Below, piece after piece: positions 1-46,113 of a stretch of 64,000 nt of DNA. The notes beneath the pieces are model-generated. The model was not told where the DNA came from. It saw only the letters and a program-made list of their open reading frames with translations, and did no database searches. Position numbers and translations under genes: made by a program. Within the stretch, counting starts at the first letter, position 1; every line of letters begins with the position of its first letter. The DNA is from Phoronis australis (lineage: Eukaryota > Phoronida > Phoronidae), in contig NMRA01000259.1 in NCBI GenBank assembly GCA_002633005.1, positions 525,181 to 589,180 of the forward strand, given 5' to 3'.

Positions 1-1348
1 ACGCAAGTGTAACAAAACCACGACTCCCAATTGGACTAAAATACGCCAAATCCTGCTTGGTCGTTAAGAGAGAACTCAATCGGCAGCATCATCAAAGCAT
101 GGCCACATATGTGACTCATGTGACCCGAGGACCCATCAATAACTTACATGCCTCCTGGTGGAGCGAGGACTGGCCTGTGACCTTACTGACCCTGTCCTGT
201 GTTCATGTCTCTGCAAACAATAGAAATACAAAATACAATACTGCAACTTTCTCTATGGACACCAGTGCCCGGTTGCATGAAACTGTCCCTATTAGGGACT
301 CGACAAACTTCCCTAAATCTTTTGCGTATTTGTTTCATTATTAATTCGCATATGTAACATTTTTCTATCATTTTATCTTCATTATGAGCTCTTTTTGTCT
401 AATGATATAATAATATAACTAAACACTGAGTCCTTAATTCAAATAAAATAATTAGGGACTTAGTCCTTAAATCAGGGGCGTTGCATGAAAAGATCCCTAC
501 TTGATTTCAATAATATTGAGAATTCAACATAAAATTCACTCTCGATTTGTATCAAAGTCAAAAACTGACATAGTAATGATACTCAAACGGCATAAGAAAG
601 GACAATCAGTGTTTTCACAAGCCCCCGATCTTCAGGGGATCGTCTTATCAAAGGCTTTTAGTCTGGACTTGGATAAGACAGTGGTAGGAACGTTGTTGCA
701 AATGCAACGCTGCACCTTTTAGAAGAGCAAAAATGTTGCAACTGCCATGGACTTAGTCAGGTATCAAAATCAAACTGAATAACTGCCGTCACAAGCCATG
801 TAACCAAACTTCTTGCAAATTGAAAGTGAAGTCATATCCATCTTAGTTATCAGTATACTAAACCCTCAGTTATTTCAACCAATCATCAAACTGACCTCTG
901 CCAATGTACCATTGACGTCTCATTTCAACAACAAAACCTAGTATTCAGCTAAAAACATTTAACTACTGTGAGGATATTATGTCCCTTGATCGATACAATG
1001 TAACGCGCCTGAAGCCTAGGTCACACTTGCCGATTTAGCAGAAATTGCAAGGAGTTTTCAAATTTGCCCCCAAACATTTGATGGTTGCCGAGGGCTACAA
1101 CACATTCTTTAGTTTTCGGCAGATGGACAGGAAAGTCATTGATAACATCTGTTAATAGGCCAAAGCTGGGTTCGGTATCCTTTTAAGACAGAAATTATAA
1201 CCATTGACAGAACGGACCTCGGCAGACTGTAAAACAGTTTAGGTATACGATATCTTTTGCTGAACAGAACTTAGATAAATAAGACATCAAAATGCTGCTG
1301 ATAAATGGCACAGACGAAAATATTCAACAATGTCTGTGGATTTCTTAC
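1..1348. other. Intron sequence of ARHGAP39 to the window edge
   Basis: No exon is recognised on either strand. A short repeat at about 425-535 (GGACTTAGTCCTTAAAT, then TTGCATG, then CAATAATATTGA) recurs in diverged form at about 42843-42912. Confidence 0.6.
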
Positions 1349-35940
<34,592 letters not shown>

Positions 35941-38900
35941 TTATGAACTTATCCACTTTGTTAGCTACACGTATCATACATTTTCCTTCAAAATGTATCT
36001 CTAGTAAAGATACGACCTCTTGCACTCGGCCATTTTGTTTGTCAACTCAGGAAGGCGTTGTCGTGAAACTTGCCAAGAACTGACGTGAGAATTAGTTCTA
36101 ATCACATGTTACGGGGCTTAAAGCTATCCAGTAAAAATGAAAGGTTCTTTTCAATCCACAAACTTGGTTTCAATATGTCTTTCTGGGCTAAAAACGACTT
36201 TTAGTACAAGATAATCGCCATTCGAATGGTAGTTTTTAGTAAGACACTTCACTGTTTACTTCCGCTTCCTGTCTTCCTCCATAAACAAAAGCTGAAAAGG
36301 ATTTTTCACCGGTCTACATTTCTTCATTGGTTATTTCAGTTTCCTAGTTTCATTGGAGCTGGCGGACTTCATTTATCTTTATGGGTGGATTTGATTAACT
36401 ACATATTAGGTAAATTTTAGGTCACATACGAAGCACATAATTGTCGTGAGACTCTCCGACGCAAGAATCTTGTGAAAAAGCAAGAGCATGCGTCATATCG
36501 CAAAATCACTCGAGTGCTTCACGTGTATGCTCGGAGAGGCTTACCAATTATATTTTGTACCCTTGTAAAATGGCGGCCGTTGAAGTCATTGACCAGTGAG
36601 GTTGGAATGTTAAATTATGTAGTGAAAAATGACTTAGTCCAAGTTTCGATCCCTGTACCTCTTGCTTCAGTGTCAGGCGTCCTAACCAGTCAACCAAAGA
36701 ACAATTGCCGGTTGGCGAGTGCTTAAGAGATGCCTTTATTTTACTACACTCACTGCAGATTCACCACAATAATGTGTAGTGAACAAGGTTTGATAATGCA
36801 GACTTACCTCAGCCACAAACCAGTGTTGCTCACTTGTGATTGGCTTGCAGTTTTTGTAAACGATAGTTTTCAAAGAAATTTAGGAATGTGCTACTTTTCT
36901 TTCAAAACATGCCTGGCTTATAAAGTAGTTATCTTCTGTTCTGTTCTGTTCACATTTCCTAAACAAGAATTCGCCATCCCAAATTAATGAAATCTGCCAT
37001 AAGAAAGACCACTTGCAAAAACAGGACTCCTTCGGCTGTTTCCGCTTCCGCTAGAATAAGAGCTCTAGGGTTGCTCTCATTTCATTCAAGTAAAAACTGG
37101 GTCAGTAGGTTAACTTTTGATATCTTTTCACACATCACAATCAACTCACATTAGAGTTAATTAGCGATAAAATGGCATCAAGAGTAAGACATTTGTGTGG
37201 AAAATTTTGAAATTTTTGCATATACTGCCGACTTCTTTCATTAAATGACTTTTTCTGTTTTGTTTAGGAACTGGTTCTGTATTTTGCTTCATCCAGGCCT
37301 TGTAACTACCATAGGTATGATTTTAATTGCAAAATTTGGACAAAATTGTGTTTCGAAGGTTAACTACCTTGTCGAGTCTGTTTGTAATATACTTATTTAC
37401 AGACGAGTTACATGTCCAATTTACCTAGACTGTCGGTACAACAGTTGATGTAGAAGTATGTTCAAGGTAACACAGGTTGCACTTCAATACCCGAGTCACA
37501 AGGATGGTCTAAATACTCCTTGACTTGACGGCGGGAAATTTAAAGTGACCTGTTGTAGCAACAGTTAAATCCTCAAATGTTCAGGTGGAACTCCAGCAGT
37601 GCTCGACATTACAAGCTGCAGGTTGCATTTGCGACCTGAAATTTGGAAATGCGAGCTCAGGTTTTGGCCACTCCGTATTAAGTCGCAACATGTAACCTGG
37701 AGTTTCCAACTTAAGCGAACTGAGATTTACACTTAACGGCAGATACTTGGGAGGCATAAAGCAACTCGAGTGAATCTGGCCGTTATTTGGTTGTTGCCAA
37801 ATCAAGTTCAAAAGAACACCAACAGAAAACAACCTTGTCGACAATTTGTAAACATGTCACGTGAACACGGGATAATGCAGTATTGATCTTTGACGCGTTT
37901 CAATAGCTGGTATTTTCGACTTCTTTTGCTAATTTTCTCCACAGCATAATACGTCATACGGTGACGCTTCTACTAATTCTTAAACGATCGACTCACCAAA
38001 GTTTGGGGTGGAAAATTATTTTATTTTTCATGTAAGATGTCCTGATTATTCAACTGCAACATCCCAACAATATGGTACTGCGACACCCTGCCACTGGTCG
38101 ATACCGCTGTTTGCTTGCGCACAAAGTCCTGGCAGACAATCATGACTTAGAAATTCGTCAAGTAACATCCTAATTCAATTTGCGTCTCGTGTTATCGTCA
38201 AAGACAGGAAACGTGAAAAATTATTAGTCAAACGACAGCCACGATTTATTTTAACTGTAAGAGTAGTTCTGAGTCGCAAAGAAATTATTAAGCCCCTGTT
38301 TTTGAGTCTGAGCATGCACATAATTTGTTTAACTATTGAATTGGTAAACAGCATAAGTCACGTGAATTGTTTTAGTCAAATTTGCAGTGAATTGTTCCTG
38401 CACATCAATACGTCATTTGGCTAGGGAAACGTTTCGCGAATTTTTTCGCCAGGATGTTTTTCAACCATTCACGTCCCAGACTGCAAACCAATGGAGAGAG
38501 TTTGCACTCAGAGTTTTTTATCTTTGCAACTTAAGTGACTTTGATGACAATCATATTATAGCAAAGTCCCGGATATTTTTTCAATTAATATTTTCTTCTA
38601 TTTCACGTTGCATCACTTGTTACTCAAATGCATGTGTTGGTTGGAGTGTGCTGATTCAACTTTCACATTGACAACCAAGCCTTGTTATAAATTCTTTGAA
38701 CTCAAAACCGCTACCATAGAAATGCATGTCTACAAAACTATCGTGGAAACCTCTGGTGGCATGGCTATGGTTCACATTGCAGCATGTGCCTCCAAAGCAT
38801 TTCAATGGCGGTCTAGAAGAAATTTAACGCTGTACACTAAAAAATGGCGGGAGATTTTTGCAACCTGGAATTTATGAATGCGAGCTGGATTTCGAAATGC

Positions 38901-39010
38901 AACCTGGGATTTTTGCGACGTGGCGATTTTCATAGTGCTCATTGCTCTTCCATCTTGAAAATTACATTCATGTTCTGATTCCAGTTGCCACTCTCCATCG
39001 AAAACCAACA
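35941..39010. promoter_or_regulatory. Divergent upstream region between ARHGAP39 and GID8
   Basis: About 3.1 kb between the start codons of two genes transcribed away from each other. YY1-like motifs (AAAATGGCGGC type) occur at 36025-36036 (minus), 36567-36579 (plus), 38803-38811 (plus) and 38841-38850 (plus); another lies at 35044-35055 (minus) in the ARHGAP39 intron. Such sites often mark TATA-less housekeeping promoters in animals. Exact transcription starts cannot be read. The short open frames here are not supported as genes. Confidence 0.5.
36640..36708 (-). repeat. tRNA-derived SINE or tRNA-like remnant
   Basis: On the minus strand, TGGTTGACTGGTTAGGA resembles an A box and GGGATCGAAACTTGG a degenerate B box at tRNA-like spacing. 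No intact cloverleaf was found. Confidence 0.45.
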
Positions 39011-39131
39011 ATGAGTTCTCAAGAGAAATCTGTCGATGAAGCTGCGGACAGTCAATGGCTGGAACGTCTTCAGTCACTGCATGTGACCAGATCCGATATG
39101 AATAAACTTGTCATGAACTACCTGGTCACTG
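39011..39131 (+). CDS. GID8: GID8 coding exon 1 (N terminus, LisH start)
   Basis: The ATG at 39011 is preceded by an A-rich context (CAACAATGA). 40 codons plus one base, then donor G|GTAGGT. The split codon (G..) fits the Glu found at this place in GID8. Confidence 0.92.
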
Positions 39132-41786
39132 GTAGGTCTTAAACTAAGGGACATTCTCAGCAAGAATAGTATACTAATTGAAATTAACAATAGCATTTTG
39201 TGCACAAAGAGTCTTGGGCAAAAAGGAACTGACGGTTCTTTACAAGACTAAAAACGCTTCCCGTCTGAGCAAGGAACAAATTGAGACCAACCTTATTGCG
39301 ATGAGAAACAGGTTGAGTCTAGTTTCGCAATTTCGCGTTACCGAAATCTAAAGTAAGTTTTTTCCATATCATTGATTTATAACACCTTTAAACATTTAGT
39401 TATTAGATGAACTTCAAACTTTGAAAAAAGTTCTAAAGATATAGGCAATGTCTGTGATTCAGAAACAGATGAGCAATGTAAGTTCAGGTGTGAAAGTTGT
39501 ACTTGCTTTTCTCAGGGCTTGGAATTTTCCGCGGAAACGCGGATTTCCACTTTTTTGAAATGTGCTTTCCGCTTTTTTTATAATATTTCCGCGTAAAAAA
39601 ATCGGATTTGATATGAAATTTCCAGAGCAAATTCCTTTCTTACCGCGGCGTTGCAGACGACGTTCACCTCGGAAAGCGGAAGTTGCTCTTAATGTTTCGG
39701 AGGAACGTAAATTGTCAACATTGCTGGGGCATCTGGGTAAAGCGTGGTGTGATTTTCAATGGCGGCTCGTGTTATTGTTAAGCGCGGCGACAAATACTAC
39801 CGCTCTGCAGCCAAATTTGTGTGGGTTGGGAGTGGACGGGCGAGCGAAAAGGACGCAGACGCATGCTACTGATGGTGGTAACGTTTTTNNNNNNNNNNNN
39901 NNNNNNNNNNNNNNNNNNNNNNNNNNNNNNNNNNNNNNNNNNNNNNNNNNNNNNNNNNNNNNNNNNNNNNNNNNNNNNNNNNNNNNNNNNNNNNNNNNNN
40001 NNNNNNNNNNNNNNNNNNNNNNNNNNNNNNNNNNNNNNNNNNNNNNNNNNNNNNNNNNNNNNNNNNNNNNNNNNNNNNNNNNNNNNNNNNNNNNNNNNNN
40101 NNNNNNNNNNNNNNNNNNNNNNNNNNNNNNNNNNNNNNNNNNNNNNNNNNNNNNNNNNNNNNNNNNNNNNNNNNNNNNNNNNNNNNNNNNNNNNNNNNNN
40201 NNNNNNNNNNNNNNNNNNNNNNNNNNNNNNNNNNNNNNNNNNNNNNNNNNNNNNNNNNNNNNNNNNNNNNNNNNNNNNNNNNNNNNNNNNNNNNNNNNNN
40301 NNNNNNNNNNNNNNNNNNNNNNNNNNNNNNNNNNNNNNNNNNNNNNNNNNNNNNNNNNNNNNNNNNNNNNNNNNNNNNNNNNNNNNNNNNNNNNNNNNNN
40401 NNNNNNNNNNNNNNNNNNNNNNNNNNNNNNNNNNNNNNNNNNNNNNNNNNNNNNNNNNNNNNNNNNNNNNNNNNNNNNNNNNNNNNNNNNNNNNNNNNNN
40501 NNNNNNNNNNNNNNNNNNNNNNNNNNNNNNNNNNNNNNNNNNNNNNNNNNNNCCCCCCCCCCCAACCCACCTTGTAGAATTTCCCATTAACGAATTGTTT
40601 AGGGGTCCTCGCGCAAAACATCGCCCAGCCTGCTGTGACAGGGTCCCACATGTAGTCGTGGTACAATACTGGATGAATGTACAGCTTTCAAATAATGTGG
40701 TGTGCAAAGTTGGCAAAATAATATCTTAGATAAATTAATGTCATTAAAACTAGTCTTCCTTGAGTAAAGCAAATGTGCTAACAAAACTAATTGTTATTAC
40801 GCTATTCTCATGTTTGTTAAGCAATACTATGCGTCGGCTGTGAGTGCTACAAAATAGAGCGACACCTATTGGCCAATTTTTTTCAGCAATTTTTTAATCA
40901 ACTGTTCTTTTCCACCATGTAGCGTACACTTCACAACAAATCACCTCAACTGGTTCTTAGCATTTTATTACCAGCAAACCCAATTTCAAAGCAAATTGTG
41001 CTTCAGCGAAGCTGTCCATCATCTCCTTAAATATGCTGCAAAAACTTTAACAAATGGCGCATGCGCGTGTCACAAGTGTATAGTTTTCAAGCCAACAACA
41101 GGTTCTTGCTACAAAAGCCGGAGACCTATGTAAGAAAATGATGTTTATTAGACTATTTGTCACTTAAACGACTGTAATGGGCAAGGTGAGGGTCAGTTGG
41201 CTCCCATATTTTGTGTGCACCCCCGCTAGTCGTTAGCTCCACATGTCAATTAAGTTTCATGATGAACTGAACTGGAGACATTGTGAAATTTGAAGTCTAT
41301 GTAAAACTTGCATTCTTTGATTCTGTTGTGAACAATGCATAAAGCATAATATCTGAAAGATTCATGTGAATTTGTTCAGCCAGTTCTGAGATATGATGTT
41401 GCGAAATTGAGCATTTTGCTTGAGTCCTACATAGCATGTTAATAGTGCTGTGTGCAATACAGTATTCTGTTGTTACTGCTCTTGGTGCTTTCTGTTATTG
41501 TCGTAGAATTGCATTTATAGCATTATGCTAATAGTGAAAATGTTTTCACGCAAAAGTATCCAAACTTGAGTAGCATGGACTTATGCAATTTGTTTCGTTG
41601 TACCTATTTCAGGTTGCTTCAGCGCTGAATGCTGCCATACTGGAGACAGAAAATAGAGACTCAACGCCTCGCTTGGCAAATTTACTTAAACTGTTATTGT
41701 GGTCACAGGAAGAGCTGGATAAAAAGAAAATCAAATATCCCAAAATGACCAACATATCAACTGGTGAACTAGAGGAAGCAAAGTGA
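39011..41786 (+). CDS. GID8: GID8 (TWA1), CTLH/GID E3 ligase scaffold subunit; middle exons not visible
   Basis: Two coding exons are visible: 39011-39131 and 41613-41786. The first encodes [10 protein letters not shown] and then [25 protein letters not shown], matching the N terminus and start of the LisH motif of human GID8. The last encodes [20 protein letters not shown] and ends [20 protein letters not shown], matching the C-terminal end of the CRA region. Known role: GID8 is a core scaffold of the CTLH ubiquitin ligase, pairing through its LisH and CTLH domains. About 130 residues (rest of LisH, CTLH, most of CRA) are missing. No matching exon appears in 39132-39888 or 40553-41612, so they most likely fall in the N gap at 39889-40552. 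Identification is secure; the gene model is incomplete. Confidence 0.94.
39513..39888 (-). mobile_element. hAT-like element, copy C, running into the N gap
   Basis: Starts CAGGGCTTGGAATTTTCCGC and is close to the inverse of copy B (53612-54124) over its whole visible length; the far end is lost in the gap. On the plus strand it contains a 37-codon frame, 39759-39872, starting [20 protein letters not shown] in a CAATGGCGG context. Copy B keeps most of this frame. Confidence 0.85.
40564..40666 (-). other. Unassigned exon-like open frame next to the gap
   Basis: On the minus strand, after a possible acceptor CATCCAG, the frame reads [20 protein letters not shown] and then [12 protein letters not shown] before a possible donor AAG|GTGGGT. 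Base composition is richer in GC than the flanks. I do not recognise the peptide. It could be an exon of an unknown gene, a transposon fragment, or sequence misplaced at the gap. Confidence 0.3.
41613..41786 (+). CDS. GID8: GID8 last coding exon (CRA C terminus)
   Basis: Acceptor ATTTCAG at 41606-41612, phase 0, 57 codons and TGA. It starts [19 protein letters not shown], aligned with the final exon of vertebrate GID8, and ends at nearly the same residue. Confidence 0.95.
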   Translation, partial: VASALNAAILETENRDSTPRLANLLKLLLWSQEELDKKKIKYPKMTNISTGELEEAK

Positions 41787-44700
41787 GATAACGACAGCGA
41801 GAAAATTCGGGAGATGAATCGGCCGAAAACCCATGTTTTTTTGAAAAAGTTAACTTTTCATTTAGACTACTTACTACTGATAATTGTTCTCAGTCTGTAT
41901 CCTTATTAGGTGAGGAGTGATTTTTGATATTTCAAAGAACTGACAGTTCGTTTTTGCTCAATATCAAGCTCCGTGAATCAAACGCTGTGGCGAGTCAACT
42001 TATATAGCTTAATCACCAGCAATGATGCACTGTCAATTCCTTCGATGACCTGAAATCACCGTTAATTTCACCGAGTGAGAATTTGGGACCAGTTTCATAT
42101 TGGCAAGTGCTCTAAATTAAAAAAAAATTGTGATGAAAGGTGGGTTTGTAGCTGCTTTTTATATGATACTTGGAGGGACCGTACATTGTCATGTTAGTGT
42201 ATCTAATGTACAGATTTTATATTTAGGTTTGGTGTCTCTGCGCTGAAAATGCATTAAGATACGTAAGGTTTTCCAATTTTGTTTTTGCGTGACACCGCCT
42301 AAATTTACACAAGTCCAATAACCAAAAGTTGATCGGTCACGTATTGCACTGCCGATTAATTTTTCAAATTTTGCGCTATTCGATTTCTAGTACTGTAACC
42401 TCTCAAGCAGTTTTGTGACCTTTAACCTTTTAGTATCTGGCTTCAGTTCTGCTTGGCATTGATACGGTGTTCCTTTAGGGCAGCGTTTTTCAAAAGTAAG
42501 GTGCTGGACGAGATGGTCCTTCTGATTTCTGAGTGTAGTCAACATGAGAAGAGGTGTGGTCATTGCACGTTAAGATACGAAGGTCACATGCACCAGTTGT
42601 TTCTTGCCACTCTGTCGTCATTTGGAGATCATCTCGGGTGATGAGTACAAATGGCTGTAGGACTAGTTGCCAGTCTCAGCTGGCACTCATCTGGCTTCAC
42701 TAAGTTTCCAGCACATTTTCAGAATTTTTTTACTCAGTTATATTTTTGCTATTGTTTTATTTTTATTGTGAACTCCTCTTTACTCATCACATTTTCTAAT
42801 AGTAATACAAAAACTGAACCATTATTTCAATGGAAATACATACGGACTCAGTCCTTAAATTGGAGCTTTGCATGGACGTTCCCTAATTATTGTCAACAAT
42901 ATTGAAAATTCTATGTAGTTTACCGTTGGTATCATGATGTAGCGATGAAGATGAAATAAAATAAGACAATCGTTGGTACAAAGTCCACAAATCCGCTACA
43001 AATTTAGAAACATTGCAGAGTACCTATTGGGACTGTTTTATGCAACAGGCAACTGGTCTCTTCGTGCCCGAAGTTGAAAGAGTAGTCACTGGACTACTCC
43101 TGTTCTAGTTTATTATGTGTTATGGAATTGTTATGTTTGTGTCTGCCTTATAATCATCATACATTGACCTATGGAAAGGCATCTTGCGGAAGTCAGTTTT
43201 AGTTTCGTAATATCGCACCTCTGTGGCATTCGTGCAAGTTTTACAGTTTAAATAATCATACGCACTGACAATAGTCAACTCCATCTTCTTCCGAAGACAA
43301 AGTATGATCACAAATGCTGTTGTTTTTGCCAACATTTACTTGAAATTGACGCGGACATTACTAAAACGATGTTGTTTTAAGTGAGGTTCATCTATTTATG
43401 TTGGGGCATACTGCATTGTAGCTTTAGAAGATTATCCCAATTGTTTTATTGTGAATGTAAGATTTTGTAAATATATGTTTCCCATGCGGTATTTAATTTT
43501 AAAGTACATTCAGAAATGTCCCTGCTGGTCCATATATCACTGAATGTTTCCCAGGATAGTGTTATATACTTCATGTCGTTTTTGTTCAATTTTCAGTAAC
43601 ATACAGCAATGTTATGTTTCTTTACCGTGATGGAAATAATGTATTAACAAATTCATAAGAAGACATTTATATTCATTTCTGTCTTGCACTTTATTTTATT
43701 CAAAGCCCAATGCCACAGACACACATCTTGAGAAGTTTCTCTATTTCTGGTCATTCGGACATTGCATTTACCCTAGTTTGGTCTTCCAAATTCAGTAATA
43801 AAATCAGAATTAAATGTGATGTTTTATACTTCCACGGTACACAATCTGCTACTTATTTTCTTTAATTCTTCAATTTCTCTGACATAAATACAAACAAATT
43901 GCTGTTTTTCGATAATTTTTCAAAAGCTGTGAAATACGACGTTATAAAATCTCATTGTTAACCACATTGTGTATTTATACGCAAGGAATTGCCGTAGCAC
44001 AAATTCCACACCCTAATTCATTATTTTCAATTCAGAGAATTCATACCCTGTTCAACAAATAATGCTGAAACAAAAAGTCAAACCACTAAGCAGTCGTAGA
44101 ATTTGTTTAGAGCGCTACGCGTTGGCCTCTAGCAACATTGAGTCCTTGTTCAGCAGTCTAGGCAACAAGTCAGATGCTGAAGTTGCACACAACTTCAGCA
44201 TGACCCCTCAATTATAACTAGCAAATAACGTGTTGGGAGCTTGCATTTAAAATACATGTGTCTGGCAGCATCACAACCACGTGACAAGCTTGAAAAAAGA
44301 CATACACTTTTTAAAAAATTCAGCGTTCATATTCTTTCCAATCGTACGGCACATCTGACAAATAAAAATATGCAAGTGACTATTCAACAGACGTCTGCAC
44401 TGCCTTTTTATTGTCAGCCTCCCAATAAGACGACAGATCAGCCTTTCTATCATCTGCCTCGAAATCAGACAACAGATCTGCCTTTTTATCGTCTGCCTTC
44501 AAATCAGACGAGATCTGTCTTTTAATAGTCTGCCTCCAAATCAGACAACAGATCTGTCTTCTTACAGTGAAAAAGTTACAACAGTAGCTAGTATCGGATG
44601 CCCTATGTTGACTGCACGCAATTTGCCCGTCTGCCTGTTTAACAGTTCGCACATAAACATAGAGCTAATTACTGGCAAGACAGCTGACGATAAGTCTTCA

Positions 44701-45040
44701 GTTAACATTCAATTCAGCCATCTGAGCAGACATGCAATTCACCTTTTCAAGTAAACAGGAGCCAGTACAGAAGACAGATTCCCGCTTAACTCTGACAAGT
44801 TCTGAAATATGGTTGTTCTACGTTCATGAACTCAGGTAAGTCAAAATTTTCAAACTCGGATAAAACCTTGTTTCGTAATATCTGACCTAAACAAGTTTCA
44901 CTGTGTGCTATATACATATACACATAGATAAATATACTGGTGATTCTGCAACCTCATTATTGACAGACAGTCAAATCATTCACATTCATAAATGACACAC
45001 ACAGATTGCACAGTAATTCGAGTTGTGATAAGAGGAGGCG
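41787..45040. other. Convergent 3' region of GID8 and NUP35
   Basis: Tail-to-tail interval. Candidate poly(A) signals for GID8 are AATAAA at 42955-42960 and 43797-43802. For NUP35, minus-strand AATAAA is at 44407-44412 and ATTAAA at 44521-44526. Near 44174-44201 is a perfect hairpin with 11-bp arms (ATGCTGAAGTT and AACTTCAGCAT). No other gene is supported. Confidence 0.55.
44397..44575. repeat. About 40-bp minisatellite in the NUP35 3' flank
   Basis: Roughly four units of the form CAGATCTGCCTTTTTATCGT, then CTGCCTCAAATCAGACAA. The units contain the candidate NUP35 poly(A) signals. Confidence 0.75.
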
Positions 45041-45118
45041 TTACCATCCAAACACGTATTCCACAGCTTTTGACAGAATGTTGTTTGATTTGTGTGGTGT
45101 CTGACTTCCTTGTACAAC
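45041..45118 (-). CDS. NUP35: NUP35 exon 11 (C terminus)
   Basis: Acceptor TTGCAG, 25 codons and TAA. It ends [14 protein letters not shown], matching human SLVSKAMEYMFGW, the membrane-binding amphipathic end. Confidence 0.95.
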   Translation of the reverse strand, partial: VVQGSQTPHKSNNILSKAVEYVFGW

Positions 45119-46074
45119 CTGCAAACAAAAAGAACACCAATTCATGCCAATACAGTGAGGTGAAAATGGGGTGTACATTCATCTTTAGCCTCCTTGATTA
45201 GCAGAAAATTCTTCAATTTAGGTTAAAGCCGTAGCCAGAAAATATTTGGGTAAAGTTTGAGCATTTGTTACAATGTAGTAAGCCTTGACAAATGGCAGTT
45301 TTAGAAATAATTTTTGTCTCAAAGTAAACCAAATTTTAAATAGTAATAGAACTAAACTATACTTCAGACCTTTTACAAAATGTCTTTGATTACACGTGTG
45401 AGATCTTCCACCAATTTAGTAACTGCTAACTCCATCTAGTGTCTGCTCATGCAACCAGCCTAGGTCTAGCCATGTTGTATTCATTGCATAGAATGACACG
45501 TTAAATTGACGAAAACAGGTACATAACGCTAAGGAGACATTCTAAGCATGCAGCCCCCATATGTTAAATACTATCAAGGACTTAAGTTTCACATCGAGGC
45601 ATATCGGTGATTAAGGGCAAAAGTCACTCTCAATTAATGACACTTAAATCTTTATCTTCCACTCATACTCAAACTTGTACAAACTATAAGCCTCAGTGGT
45701 ACACATTACCTCATTTTCAGCACTTGCGGCTCTATACGCAGCAGTCAGGGGTCGTATTGGAACTCTACGACTACTGTTGTTAAGACCACTGTTTTCCAGC
45801 TCGCCGGAAAGTTTGGGTGTGTGAACTGAATGCCCTCTAGTGAGACTCATGTTGGATGAGACATCGCCAACATGGTCATTCATAACTTTCTGAAATGCAG
45901 ACAGGCAAAGAATACTTTAATACACAGAGTTAAATATGGGGTCTTTCATCAAATGTCTATGTCCAGTCATAGCTGAGATAGTCATAAGCGTGTTATTGCA
46001 AATGCGATGCTGTGATTTGCACAAGTTAGAATAAAATCACGCCAACTGACAATGAAGTCAATATTTTTTTCATA

Positions 46075-46113
<39 letters not shown>

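Larger units (their letters stand above)
39132..41612. other. GID8 intron region with assembly gap
   Basis: Contains hAT-like copy C, a 664-base run of N (39889-40552) that starts inside that element and ends at a poly-C run, and about 1 kb of AT-rich sequence. Any missing GID8 exons should be in the gap. Confidence 0.7.

Noticed and set aside
39562-40729. Open frames of 266-342 codons around the gap
   Set aside because: Most of their length is undetermined bases. The coding-like part on the left belongs to hAT-like copy C.
42453-42641. 62-codon frame after GID8
   Set aside because: It follows the GID8 stop and fits the 3' untranslated region; no homology or splice signals are seen.
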